Notes: a model not told the origin generated them from the letters alone. A stretch of 64,000 nt of DNA from Helichrysum umbraculigerum (GCA_949592205.1 CATIUR010000005.1:27607679-27671678), one strand, 5' to 3'; counted from the stretch's first letter, positions 24,043 through 36,964 are shown. Translations and numbers: made by a program.

Positions 24043-24845
24043 GATATGCCCTTATATATGTTTTTATTTTATACTTTAGCCTAATAACATGTCCAACATA
24101 TAAGCCCACTGAGGTTCCATTCTAAAACCAATTGGTGATGGAGGGAGTAGCCCATGAGCTTATATGCAGACATAATTATATTACATTTTCCGATGTGGGA
24201 TTGGGTTTGCACCCAACGTGTCTCACTCTCAACTGTTGTGACACCATACAAATTAGGGCTAGTAATTAGTACCTAATCATCTGGTTAATACATGTAATTA
24301 GTTATGTATTAGGCTAATTATGTGTATCATTATGTATATTGATATATATACACACGTACGCGATTAAATATAATCGTGCATTTTCATATCAGATGGATTC
24401 CGGTATATTTTATACGGACGTTGGTGAATCAGATTATTAAGTAATATGAAATTATTTAATAATCACATTATTTTCTAAATATTACTTCAATAATATTTAA
24501 CATGCATTTTGTATCATACAAATAACTTATACGCGACAAACACGCGCGAAACGCGCCCGACAATCGAACGAAAATCAAAATATATTTTTATAAGTTACAA
24601 ATATATTATCTTGAATGAAAATATTCATTTACAATATCACGTTTTAAACCGATAATTAAATCGTACGAATTAAACGTCACGCGATTAAACAATCATAACA
24701 CGAGCGCGTAAACCGAACCCGACACATTACCAAAATATTTTTATAAATGTTTTCAAGTATTAATGAGTGAATACTTCAACTAAAAATATCGGATTTCATT
24801 CGTTATTCAAAACACGTACGTATAACGAATAACGTCTAAATATAC

Positions 24846-26799
24846 TGTGACACTCGGTCAAAAAGAGTCAATTTTCGCTCCAAATTTAAAACTGTGAATA
24901 ATTGTATTTTTATAAACAATTATAACCAAATTACATTTTTGTAATTCCAATAAGATATTTTTATTTTAAATATTTACGAATTAGTATAAACAAAATTATG
25001 AAAGTAAAATATTAAATTTATTTTACCTTCGGGTACAAAAACACGGGTATTCTATACTGCGATTGTGGACAAGATACCCACATGATTGGGGATGAGCCGG
25101 CCTAAACCAACCCACCCCCATTCCACTCTTTCATTTCCATTTTCTTCTTCTTTTTCTCATCTCTATCTCTCTCTCATTCTCTAACAACAACAACAACAAC
25201 CAACAACATCAACAACAATATCATCATCATCAAAAATCGGAATCATCATAATCATCGTCATTTTCGGAGTTCATCATCATCAAAACCGGACATCATCATC
25301 TTCATCTTCTTCACCATCATCTTCATCTCCATTTTCATCAAAAAGTAAGATTTATCACTCTCTCTCTATAAATCGTTTCTCTTTCTATAAATTACTTAGA
25401 TTACTTCAAAATGCATGCTAGAAGCTTTCTATAACATCAAAACACCCAAAAATCGAGCCAAAACTCGATTTGGATCTTGAAATCGTCGAACAGACGACGA
25501 CGACGTCGCATTTGGCCCAAAAACAGTGCTGCGACGTTGTCAACGTCGCAGCTCAACGTCGCAAATACCATGACGTCGCCTGGTGCGACGTCAGTCACAA
25601 TGTCGCATGAAAGTGCGAACGTCGCATATAGCGACGTCGACCCTTACGTCGCACTAGACCCTGACGTCGCATATAGCGACGTAGACTACAACGTCGCAGT
25701 ACAATCGCACTGCGACAGAAGCCCCGACGTCGCACCCAACGTCGCAGGTCACAGAACTCTAAAAACCTATGATTTTCACTAAGTGTCGGAACTAAATTTT
25801 ACCACATGACTTTAATCCAAATTTGGATTTCGGAGACGTTTTTACTAAAGCAATGTAATAGAAATAAAAATTTTCCAAGCTAACTTGGCAGCTCGATCCC
25901 AACCAGGGGCTCTGCCCCTTAGACCCCACCAGGGGTTGCCACCCCTTGGACCCCGTTATCAGGGGCGCTGCCCCCGAACCCCCGTACACGGTCTTTAAAA
26001 ACCAAACGACAAACAAAATTCGAACGACTTACTAAGTCAGACTATTTAACCTCGTACTCATATAACTTCACGTGTTTAGGACACTTGGAGGTTACCATTC
26101 GGACGACGCGCGTATCTTAGGATCGCTGACAACTCACAGGTGAGTTTCATAGCCCCACTCTTTCAACTGTTTTACCGTTTTCGGGGTGAAACACATGCTC
26201 AACAATTGTTTTCGAATTATATTAATAAACTTTTATAATTCACACTTACTTATATTACTGTATGTAATACAAATGTGTAATACTTAGGAATTACACCCAT
26301 CATATTGTTATGGAACAATGTCAATACCTAACCGAGATAGGTTACAATCGTACACTGATAGATGGTTGGAAAACAATTACCAATACATAAATTGACTAAG
26401 TTATCACTAGCCAATGACCATATTGACACGGGACAATACTATCACTATACTAGAACTGATTAGTTCTACCCACATGACAACGACTAGACTTTTACAAGAT
26501 TAGTCTTCCTTTTAGGAACTAAAACTGTTGACACACTCCATGATCATTAGAATGGAAATTGTACTTAGGTGAACATTTTTCCGAGACCCCAAATATACTT
26601 GCTAGGCTTAAGGCTAGGAGTATACAATAGTAACATACGTTAGTATAGACTCCTTATACTAATACAACTCAACTAGGTGATGAGTCTTCATACCTAGGTT
26701 CAATGTGCTACTTAATATCTAAGTATTTGTTTATACATATTTAGATACAATCAAATATTTTCATGCGTGGCATGATTGTTACATGTGTTTGCTGATTCG

Positions 26800-26843
<44 letters not shown>

Positions 26844-28171
26844 ACATACTTGTACATCATCTTGAGCACAGGGTGCTATCTACATTACTACATATGTATA
26901 TTAATATACATACAATTATACAAACACGAATACTCAAGTCGGACATGTCGTTGTACTGACGGCTCAATTACTTTAGCTAGCATGTCGTAGTACTGCTGGC
27001 TCTACATTTCACCAGTCGGGCTCGTCGTAGTACAGCCGGCTCAATTTCAAACTTTGCTTGCGAGCAATTCGATCGATGCCAGTTAGGTACAAAACGAGAT
27101 CACGGTAAAGTGATTCAAAACGATGCCACGGTAAAGTGGGCACAAAACGATGCCACGGTATTGCAGTGAGCACAAGTACAATACAATCGATGGATGGGCG
27201 GGCTTATGCTCGTGATCCACACACATTCATGGATCAGCGAGTTATACTCGGGATTCACAATAAGTTAACGGGTCGGTGGAGTTTCCACGCGAGGCCGTTA
27301 GCTCAATTCAAGTCCGGGTTAACTTATGCTAACTGGTTAAAAGGACACAACAAACATTTTCAATCATGTCCGGGTTAGCTTACACTAACTGGTCAAACGA
27401 ACACACTAAACATTTTCAAACTATAATTCTGCTGAATTACAATCATTTTCAATCATGTCCGGGTTAGTTTACACTAACTGGTCAAACGGACCCACTAAAC
27501 GTTTTCAATCATAGATCTGCGGGTCTACAATCAATTGTTGCTGGAGGTAGCACGCTACAAATATTCAATCAAATGTCTGCGGAACTACAATTACTTGATA
27601 GTTATAGGCATGTATTGCCTCACGTTTATAGACCCAACTACTACCGGCTTGGTATCAAGGCATGGTTTGCCATACATATATATGTACTTAGGTACAGATC
27701 ACTATTACTTAGGTATTAGATACCTCGTTAGACGTATACACATTGGTGTCACAACTTTAATACAATACAAATCGAAATACAGGGACTTCGAACTACTTTT
27801 TTAAAACATACAAGATTTACACTTTATATTTTCAACTAACAATCCTATGAACTCACCAGCTTTATAGCTGACTCGTTTTAGCATGTGTTCTCAGGTGCCC
27901 AGAAGGATTAGGATTGCTACAAAATTATGTTAGCTCGAGTCGCATATTTTCAAACAATTGGGACTACTCTGCATTTACTTTTGTATTTTCAAATTATGTA
28001 TTTGGAATTTCTATTAAACTCGCAACGTTGTAAACGTTCTATTTTGGCAAGGTATAATTATTTTCAACCGTCTCATTTAGAGTCATTCATTATGTATCTT
28101 ATGCTGTGATATTTAATTTGGTAACACCCGACCCGACCGCTTCCGCAAACCCAAAATTTGAGGGTGTTACA
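24846..28171 (+). mobile_element. Solo LTR B1 nested in A2
   Basis: 3326 bp, starting TGTGACACTCGG and ending GAGGGTGTTACA, flanked by TSD TATAC (24841-24845 and 28172-28176). Internal order: CT-rich leader with CAACAACAAC runs (25110-25340), CGTCGCA array (25491-25746), CCAGGGG-type GC palindromes (25900-25990), TA microsatellite (26804-26841), short repeated blocks with GATGCCACGGTA and CGGGTTAGCTTACACTAAC (27080-27500), and a tail ending GCTTCCGCAAACCC. No internal coding region remains. Confidence 0.88.
25491..25746. repeat. CGTCGCA/TGCGACG word array inside LTR B1
   Basis: About fifteen ACGTCGCA-type words and inverses lie in ~255 bp, followed by ATTTTCACTAAGTGTCGG, the same flanking segment as in LTR A1. 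Confidence 0.85.
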
Positions 28172-29207
28172 TATACGTTTACGTGACCGTGGAAAATGAA
28201 CACCGCACGAAGCGCAAATTTGAGGAACCAAAAATGAGACACACACCACCTTGTGGGGCCCCCTAAGAGCTGATTTCCAGCCCCCAAACCAATTCCCCAT
28301 TTTAAGGTTGTTGTTTTTGACTTAAAACCAAACCATAATCCACAAAATCCTCATTTGTGTTTCTCCACCATCTCTCTAAACTCTCTCTCTCTAAAACCCC
28401 TTCTTTTCTCCCTCTCTAAACCGAATCACATCACCACCCTAAACCACCATCAAACCATCTTGAATCGCAAGACATTTGGAAGCAAAAACGATCATGAGAA
28501 CGCAAACTACATTTCCATCTTTTTGGATTCTTCATCCGACACTCGTAAGACCTCGTCACTTTTTAAAAATACTTGGATTATGTTTATATACATGTTAGGT
28601 TGTTCATCTAACTTAGAAATGTCCAAAACAAAGTTTAAAACACGTTTTACAAACATATATGTATAATGACAGATTCTGTCTCAGAATTTCAGTTGGGAAG
28701 AAAAATCATATAAAATCGTGTACACCGAATTAGACCTTGAAAAATATACCAAAATCTTCGTATGTTCGTTGTCTACAACTTTCATTTAGGACACTTCTCT
28801 TATAAATACACAGATTTGGAGATAAAAACTAATTAGTAAACACATAGATTTAAACAGTTTGCTGGACAGAAATTTCGTCTCACACTTTAAGCTATATCTT
28901 GAGTTCTAGGTCACTAAAATGCATGAGGTTTGAGCCAAAATCTTCATTAAGATGTTGGCTACAACTTTTGTTTAGAACTCAACTCTTAAAAATACACTGA
29001 TTTTTCCAGAAAAATCGGTTCATGAACAAAGGTTAGTTTCGGACCTTCAGAGTTTCACGAATTTTTTTGACCCATATATACTTATTTAAAATTCATGAAA
29101 AAAATACAGGAAGTAGCCAAGACATAGGGGAAGACTCGTGAATTTTTTCAGAATTGTTTGACAACTTTTACCTAGTAAAATAAATTCCCAAAAATCAGTC
29201 TGATTTT

Positions 29208-29320
29208 CACTCCGAAAGTTTGACTTTCGGAGTAAATGTTTGACTTTCGGATTTTGAGGTAAGTTTCAGATTTTGACTCCGAAAGTCAACTTTCGGAGTT
29301 GACTTTCGTTGACTTTCGGA
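29208..29320. repeat. CTTTCGGA/TCCGAAAG inverted-word array in LTR A2
   Basis: Eight or so GACTTTCGGAGT-type words and their reverse complements occur in ~110 bp just inside the 3' end of the LTR. Confidence 0.75.
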
Positions 29321-30531
29321 TAAACAGTGATTTTAGGGGTGCGACAACTGTATTGCTTTTATAATTAGTAATTAGTTACAGACCTTCAACTCCATCTTTA
29401 CCTAGTTTTGTCAAACACGTCCTACAGGTTGAATCGATTATCAACAACTGACCAGACTAAGTGACCATCGCCCATTGGTTCTCGGTTGAACCGGCATGAC
29501 CATTGATTTCTGGTTCAACCGACCGGTTTGGTTCAAATAGGGGTGTTAACGAGTCGAACATTTAATAAGCTACTCGAGTTCAAGCTCGTTTAACTTGAAT
29601 TCGAGTTTGATAATAATTGAACCCGACTCGAGCTCGAACGAAAAAAATTGTTCGATTGACTTCACGAGTCGAGTATAAAAAATTGACGTTCGACTCGTGT
29701 AACACCTCGTCAAAAAGTCAAATTTCGCGCCAAACTTTAATTTTAAATAATTGTATTATTATATGCAATTGTAACCAAGTAATCAAAATTTTGTAAATAA
29801 TGGTTAATCATAAAGATTTAACATTTAACATCTGGACAAAAATATTAATCATTCGAAAATATAAGTCGTTTTAATTTAAAATGCATCTTAATTACACGTG
29901 ACCGCCCAAAAACAAAACAATTAAACCTTTGTTTTAAAATAGTATTTTTATAAAATACTTTCACTAATAAACATTTCAAGATAATATAAATAAACTTTAG
30001 AATTTAAAATATTATTCTAAATTATATCGGACAAACAAAATACGGGTATTTTGTACTGTGGTTGGAGGCCACAGTCCGCGCATTGGGGATCTGAGTTTGA
30101 CAAAACCCAAATCCCTTCCCCATCTTCTTCTCATTCTCACCTCCTCACTTCTCTCTCTATTCTCTTTTCTCTCTACTCTTTCTCTCTCTAAAAACACTTA
30201 CACCACCACCAATCACCACCACCACCGCCGGCCGACCACCGCCACCACCATCACATACATTTTCGAAATCACCATCAAGTGAGGAACAACATTAACAAAG
30301 GCAACACCCTCGTTTTCTTCCTCGTTTGGCCTCGATTTGCAATTGTAAGAAATTTCTAAATTTTTAGATTTAATCATTTTGGTGTAATGTTTTGGTGTAA
30401 TAATGTTCACACAACTTATTTATAACCTAAACAACAAAGAAAACATGATTTTACAGCTCAAAAATGCGTTTGATTTGTGATTTTGATCGGAAAAACGCGA
30501 CAGCCGCTAGTTTCTGGGCTGGTGTTCATCT

Positions 30532-30774
30532 TTGCGACACAACGCTTGTGTCGCATGTTGTGTCGCATAACTTCATTTGTGTCGTATCTTATGTCGTACG
30601 CTGTGTCGCATCTTGTGTCGTAAACCTTATACGACACAACCCTTATGTCGCTATTGATTTAGCATCGCAAGCTTTTGCGACACAACCACTGTGTCGCAGA
30701 GCTCTTGTGTCGCACTCTATGCGACACAACCCTTGTGTCGCATGACCAATTTTTGTGTCGCATGTTATGTCGCA
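30532..30774. repeat. TGTCGCA/TGCGACA word array inside LTR B2
   Basis: About fifteen GTGTCGCA words and TGCGACAC inverses occur in 240 bp at the position where A1 and B1 carry CGTCGCA. The array changed as a set, the second base of the 7-mer being T>G or the reverse throughout. Confidence 0.85.
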
Positions 30775-32472
30775 GAAAACATAAAATAGCCACCTCTTTC
30801 TAAGTGTCGGGAAACGTTTTCAAATGACAATTTAAATATGATACGACTTATACTCAAAACAAATATACTTTATAAAGTATACGAAAACTCAAACCTAATA
30901 ATAATATGAATTATTATTACGAATCATCAATAACGAACCGCACTTACAAACATACGAAATCTCTCGTGTTTAGGACACTAGGAGATTATACTTGGCACGA
31001 CTCGTTACACTAAGACGCTAGCTCCTCATGTGAGTTTCATAGCCCCACTCTTTCAATCGTTTTATTATTTTCGGGGTGAAACACATGCTCAAATTACTGT
31101 TTTCGAATCATATTAATAATCATTTATAATTCACAACTATTTATATTACTGTATGTAATACGAAATGTGTAATACTTAGGAATTACACCCTTAATATTGT
31201 CTTAGAACAATATCAATACTTAACCTAGATAGGTTGCAATCGTACTCTGTTAGGTTGTTGGAAAACGATTACCAATACATAACTTGATTTAGTTATCACA
31301 ATCCTTTGGCCATATTGTCGCGGGACAATATCATTGAATACATTAGAACTAGTTAGTTCTACCTACACTGGACAACATCTATACTGCTACAACTTTAGTT
31401 ATTCTCTGAGAACTAAAACTGTCGACACGCTTCATTATCATTAGAACGGGAACTGGACTTAAGTGAACATTTTCCCGAGACTCCGATATATATACTTGCT
31501 AGGCTTTAGGCTAGGAGTATACAATATTATCACACGTTAGTATAGATTCCTTATACTAATACAGCCCAACTAGGTGATGAGTATTCATACCTAGGTTCAA
31601 CGTGCTATTAAATATCTAAGTATTTGTTCATACATAACTAGATAAAATCAACTATTTTCATGCGTGGCATGATTGTTACACATGTTTGCTGTTTCGACAG
31701 ATACATATATATAATTACATACTGATACATCATCTCGAGCACTCGGTGCTACCTACAATTTACATATGTATATTAGTATACATACAATTATACGATCTAC
31801 TTAGTCAGGCATGTCGAGTACTGCTGGCTCTCGAACAACTTAGTCGGGCATATCGTTGTACTGCCGGCTCAATTACACATTGCTTGCGAGCAATCCAAAA
31901 ACGATGCCGCGGTATTGCAGCGGGCACCAAACGATGACACGGTAAAGTGGGCACAAAACGAAACCACGGTATTGCAGTGGGCACAATTTCAACTCAATCA
32001 ATGGATCAGCGAGTGATACTCGGGGTTCCAATAAGTTAACGGGTCGGTGGAGTTCCCACGCGAGGCCGTTAGCTCAACCATGTTCGGGTTAGCTCATGCT
32101 AGCCGGGTAAACGAACATACAACAATAATCCGTGGGATTACGATTTCGTTGCTGGATGCAACACGCTATCAAATATTACTCAACATCATATGACGTGGTC
32201 ATACATTTACTTGATTTCAAACTTAGGCAGGTATTGCCTTACTCTGTTAAATTTACGTAATACCAGAAAGGTATTCAGGCTCGAATAGCCTCAATTATTA
32301 GGTGCTTAGGTACATATCCCTATTACTAAGGTATTAGATACCTCGTCCATCGTATACACATTTGCATTACAAAACTCCAATATAATACAAGTCAGAATCG
32401 TGGATTCTGAGCTACTTTTCAAAACACATTGGATTTACACTTTACGTTTTCAACCAATTATCCTATGAACTC

Positions 32473-33148
32473 TAGGGATGGCATCCGTGGGTCGTGGGTA
32501 CAGATATGCCAAACCCATCACCCGCCCGCGACGGGTTTTTTTGACCCGCAAACCCGCGAATACCCGCTAGCGGGTTTATTTTTACACCCATACCCGCAAC
32601 CCGCGGATACCTGTGGGTCACGGGTAACCCGCGGGTTTTAAATAATATAAAGATTTTATCAAAATATTTTATATAATTTTAATGTATAAAATTGTTTTAT
32701 AACATGTTCAAATTAATGGATTGTAATTTTAAACGAATTAAATTGTTAAAATTTAAAACATGCAGACTAATAGTTCGATAATATCAATTTATTTGATAAT
32801 TTTTTCTTAATCATTTGATAACTTTGCTATTAGAAACATGAAAATTATATTTTTTAGTCTCTATATGAATAGTTTTATTATATATTGTTCAAATTAACCA
32901 TTATATATACATATATATGCAATAAATTATACAAATCCACTTGTAGGTATCTATAATGTGTTTTGTAGGTTCGCGGATCGGGTTTACCCGCGGGTATAAG
33001 TTCATACCCATCACCCGCCCGTGACCCGCCAACGGGTAAAAGTTCATACCCGTAACCCACCCATGGGTAAAAATTTCACGGGTTTACCCACCCATGATGG
33101 GCGGGTACCCACGGGTCGCGGGTTTTTTCTCGCTCATTGCCATCCCTA
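32473..33148. mobile_element. hAT MITE nested in LTR B2
   Basis: 676 bp, TIRs TAGGGATGGCATCCG / GCTCATTGCCATCCCTA, perfect TSD ATGAACTC (32465-32472 and 33149-33156). CGGGT/ACCCGC subterminal words are dense at both ends and the centre is AT-rich. Its removal restores the LTR sequence seen in B1. Confidence 0.92.
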
Positions 33149-33577
33149 ATGAACTCACCAGCTTTATAGCTGACCTGTTTTAGCATGTGTTCTCAGGTGC
33201 CCAGCAGGATTAGGATTACTACAAGATTATGCTAGCTCGAGTCGCATGATTTCAAACATTTGGGACAACTCCGCATTTACTTTTGTATTTTCAAATTATG
33301 TATTTGAAATTTCTATTAAACTCGCCACGTTGTAAACGTTCTATTTGGTGAATGTATAATTATTTTCAAACGTCTCATTTAGAGTCGTTCATTATGTATC
33401 TTACGCTGTGATATTTAATTTGGTAACACCCGACCCGACCGCTTCCGCAAACCGAAATTTGAGGGTGTTACAACTCGGCTTGTTCGTAAGCTCGTTTAAT
33501 TCCGAGTCCAACGAGCAATTCGATTCGAACAAGTCGAGTTTATATAAAAATATTGTATATTTAGAACTTTAAGTATT

Positions 33578-34539
33578 GGGTTAATAATGATTTAATACCT
33601 AAACTTTCAACTTTTTTTCGCTTTAACACCTCAACTTTTTTTTAACGTTTTAACACTCCAACTTACAGTTTGACCAATACTTAATACCCAAACTTTCAAC
33701 TTTTTTTCGTTTTAACACCTAAACTTCTTTTTTAACATTTTAACACTCCAACTTATAGTTTGACCACAGTTTAATCTCTTTAGTTTTGTTTGGCCGTTTA
33801 AAATTAATCTTCTGGATTTTTTTGATACGTACATATATATGATTAATGCTTATAAATTAATTGTAACGTGTCATCATAATTAATTTTAAAATGTTTTATT
33901 TTGATAGCGATATATTTTTATAATGTTTTCGTGTATAATGTTTTAGTTATATGAAAAGCTATTTATAATGAATGTATGTTGTTAAAAAAATGATAAATGG
34001 GTATTAAACAATAAATGGGTATTTTTAGTCAATTATTTCAACATTACATATTCAGCATATTACCAGTTATAAATACCCTGATTAAAATATGACCTAGTAA
34101 TAAGTTAGAATTATAACAATAATAAACTATAATTAACAGGATAATAACATTCTAAACATTCGAGATCCCGAGGTTAGCTAATCTTAGTATTCTTTGAAGG
34201 ATTAATAGAATACATATTAAATAGACAACACATAAGAAGAATTTCTAGTGTATTCAAATCGAATCTTGATTATTTCAAACTAAAGAGTTAACAAAAAAAA
34301 TCCAGAAGTGTAATTTTAAATGGACAAACAAACTAAAGGGATTAAATTGTGGTCAAACTATAAGTTGGAGTGTTAAAACGTTAAAAAAGAAGTTGAGGTG
34401 TTAAAACGAAAAAAATTTGAAAGTTTGGGTATTAAGTTTTGGTTAAACTATAAGTTGGAGTGTTAAAAAGTTAAAAAAACAGTTGAGGTGTTAAAACGAA
34501 AAAAAGTTGAAACTTTGGGTATTAAACCATTATTAACCC
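33578..34539. mobile_element. Mutator-type foldback MITE, 962 bp
   Basis: The ends GGGTTAATAATGATTTAATA and its inverse (TATTAAACCATTATTAACCC) open arms of >200 bp containing repeated TTTTAACACCTCAACTTTTT blocks. The 9-bp flanks TTAAGTATT/TTAAATATT agree at 8 of 9. Same family as 43120-44076. Confidence 0.85.
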
Positions 34540-34884
34540 TTAAATATTTGCCACTAATAAATTTAAACCTAAGACGACAAGTATAAATGAGCTTATTCGA
34601 GCTATGAAATGGGTTTATCGATCCCGAATTCATAAACAAGCAAATTGCGCTTGAAATTTAGGTTCATAAAAATATTTTCCCGATAAATAAACGACCATCG
34701 AATTCGAGTTCGAACAACAAAGTATTATTCGAACTCAAGCTCGAACATAATTTTTTCAACTTACTCGAATTCGAGTCAAGCTCGAACCAATTAATTAGTA
34801 AACGAGTTGAGCTCGAACATCCTGATATTCGACTCGATTCGGATCGTTAACAGCCTTAGGTTCAAATAACCATGATTTAGTTTT

Positions 34885-35160
34885 GGGTTTATTGTTTCGT
34901 TATGTATTAAACTTCACACTTTTTACTATTGTATGCAACATACTTTCATTTGTTCAATTGTATGTTGTGAACTTGTAAATATGATTTATTGTATGTATTA
35001 TTTCCTTTTTGGAGTGAACTTGTAAATATGATATATTGTATGTATTATTTCCTTTTTAGATAAGGCAAAAAAAAAAAAACTTTCATATTTGAGCCTTACC
35101 CAAAAAAGAAGTTTTACATACAATATATCATAATTACAAGTTCAATACATACATACAGAA
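34885..35160. mobile_element. Degraded relative of the 54205 Mutator MITE
   Basis: GGGTTTATTGTTTCGTTATG and TTTTACTATTGTATGCAAC match the left end of the element at 54205-54539, and inverse ACATACAATATATCAT words lie at ~35110-35135. No right terminus or TSD was recovered. Confidence 0.45.
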
Positions 35161-35825
35161 GTTTTCATCGCTTAACATATAAGTGCAATTAAGTCTTATA
35201 CATTTTTAAACTCTGTTTTGAAAAACATTGTCGACTTTAATTATGAGACGTGTTGCAAATGGTGTGAGAAAAATGAATAAAGTTGAAATGTCACAATCAA
35301 AACAATTTTATGAGAGGTCAAAAGACAAAAGGTGTGGGATATTGAATTTGGGGGACATAAAATCTCATAAAAATAATACTACTGGAATTTATTTCTGTGG
35401 CATGGTCCAACCAAAAATTGTTCTTTTGTTTCATGTCTAAAAAGTCACACTGGTAGAAGTTGTGTTCGGGTACCCATTTTTATATATCTTATACGCGCGG
35501 GATATTTATTCACGGTTAAATTAACATATTCTTGCTAACACTTAAAATTTGATAGTGTGTGTTTTTGAAGTTTGTACTTCTAGCATGAAACAATGTACGT
35601 ATAATTACTTTATTTTTATAAATAAAAGATAAACATGTTTTTAATAAAATATATACTTATATTGTAGTATGTCATCATCAACATATTTTAAAAAACGTTT
35701 TTTTTAATCAATATTCTTTGCATGTTTTTCTATTTCTAATCATATGTTATGCTCTTCTGCTATAAGGACTCTTCCTTTTGGTATCTTGATCACATTATTT
35801 TCGACTTTTATAACTATAGGGAAAA
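35161..35825. other. AT-rich intergenic DNA, nothing recognised
   Basis: No coding potential beyond chance, TIR or RNA gene was seen. Confidence 0.5.
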
Positions 35826-35834
35826 AAAAAAGAA

Positions 35835-36394
35835 GAGAAAATTTCATAAACCATACATGTTGTTTACACAGATTTTCACAAGTTATATCCAAACTTTTTT
35901 TTTCAGGTTATCAATACAATAAGTTTCCATTTTGCTCGTAAACAGTACCTCCGTCACCATTCGTTAAATTTTCCCGTTAAGTTTCATCACGTGATATGCA
36001 CGTGAAGTCAGATCCGTCTTTTTCTCTTCCCCCCCATCCAACGAATCGTTGACCTAGATTCGTGGAGGTCCACAATGTGCGAATCATCACAGTTGACCAT
36101 GACTCGATTTTGTTTTTTTCGATCTCAATTTTGAAAATGTTAAGAAAATGAATGACTGAGGTGTTTATAAATAGCGAATAAGGGATAAAAGAGATTGGAG
36201 AAAGGAAAAAAGACGGATTTGACCTCACGTGCATATCATGTGATGAAACTTAACGTGAAAAATTAACGGATTTTAACGGATGTACCGTTTACGAGCAAAA
36301 CGAAAACTTATTGTATTGATAACCTGAAAAAAAAGTTTGGGTATGACTTGTGAAAATATATGTAAACCACGGGTATGATTTATAAAATTTTCTC
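35835..36394. mobile_element. Mutator-type MITE, 560 bp
   Basis: The ends GAGAAAATTTCATAAACCAT and (inverted) GAGAAAATTTTATAAATCAT pair, the arms containing CAATACAATAAG / CTTATTGTATTG. The 9-bp TSD AAAAAAGAA is identical on both sides (35826-35834 and 36395-36403). Interior words TTTCATCACGTGATATGCAC and CACGTGCATATCATGTGATG are also inverted copies. Confidence 0.82.
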
Positions 36395-36403
36395 AAAAAA
36401 GAA

Positions 36404-36964
36404 ATTAGCAATCAAATCTAGGAAAAAGAGAGAAACGCAACTCACATGTGTAATAATTAATTAATTCTTTGTATTAACAACAAAACAAGAAAGCAATATA
36501 TATATGGAGTGCAGCAAGGCCAAGTTACTTTTTTTCACCTTTTATCAAATCTCATCATCGTGTTCCTGTTGACTTCCCCAGTTCGGTCAATATCTTACTG
36601 TCTCCATATTTGTTCTAAAGGTCTTACAACACATTCACAGTACTCTAGCAACCATCAATTTGAAGTGTTCCCTTACTATTTTACTTTGTCTCATTTCAAA
36701 ATATATAAGTGTTTACTTCTTATTTCAATCTATTAAAAGAGGTTTTAGCGGACATGGATGATATTTGATTGATGAATAGTTTAGACGTTTAGTTGGTGGA
36801 GATTCCTAATATTGCAAGAGTTCATTTTCAAAATAAACACTTTGAATGAGACGAGAGGATTACGTAATTAACGTGTTCAATGTGATTATAAAATCCAGAT
36901 TGTTACTAACCTTTCATTCTAAATGAAATAGTTTATAAGATTGTGTCACGTTTCATTATTATTA
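36404..36964. other. Intergenic, nothing recognised
   Basis: AT-rich sequence without supportable coding or mobile-element structure. Confidence 0.45.

Larger units (their letters stand above)
24237..29346 (+). mobile_element. Solo LTR A2, interrupted by solo LTR B1
   Basis: It starts TGTGACACCATAC and ends GGGGTGCGACA, with a perfect 5-bp TSD ACTGT (24232-24236 and 29347-29351). Its first ~400 bp match the beginning of LTR A1 (ACATGTAATTAGTT, TTAGGCTAATTA). It is split at 24845/28177 by LTR B1, after which it resumes with CGTTTACGTGACCG and a polypyrimidine leader (28360-28420). Its native length is about 1.8 kb. Near its 3' end is a two-orientation array of CTTTCGGA/TCCGAAAG words (29208-29320) in place of the CGTCGCA array of A1. 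Confidence 0.85.
29698..33472 (+). mobile_element. Solo LTR B2, itself carrying a hAT MITE
   Basis: It starts TGTAACACCTCG and ends GAGGGTGTTACA, with TSD ACTCG (29693-29697 and 33473-33477). It matches B1 through most of its length (GGTGAGTTTCATAGCCCC-type segment, GATGCCACGGTA blocks, CGCTTCCGCAAACC end). The native length without the inserted hAT is ~3.1 kb. The word array here reads TGTCGCA (30532-30774). It lacks the GC-rich CCAGGGG block found in A1 and B1. Confidence 0.88.
29538..34858. mobile_element. hAT element (CTCGAGC-rich) split by later insertions
   Basis: The ends TAGGGGTGTTAACGAGTC and GATCGTTAACAGCCTTA are inverted repeats, and the 8-bp TSD GGTTCAAA is perfect (29530-29537 and 34859-34866). 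The native length is only ~570 bp; the rest is solo LTR B2 (29698-33472) and a Mutator MITE (33578-34539). Subterminal words such as TTCGAGCTCG/GAGTTCGAAC are repeated on both sides. Confidence 0.88.
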
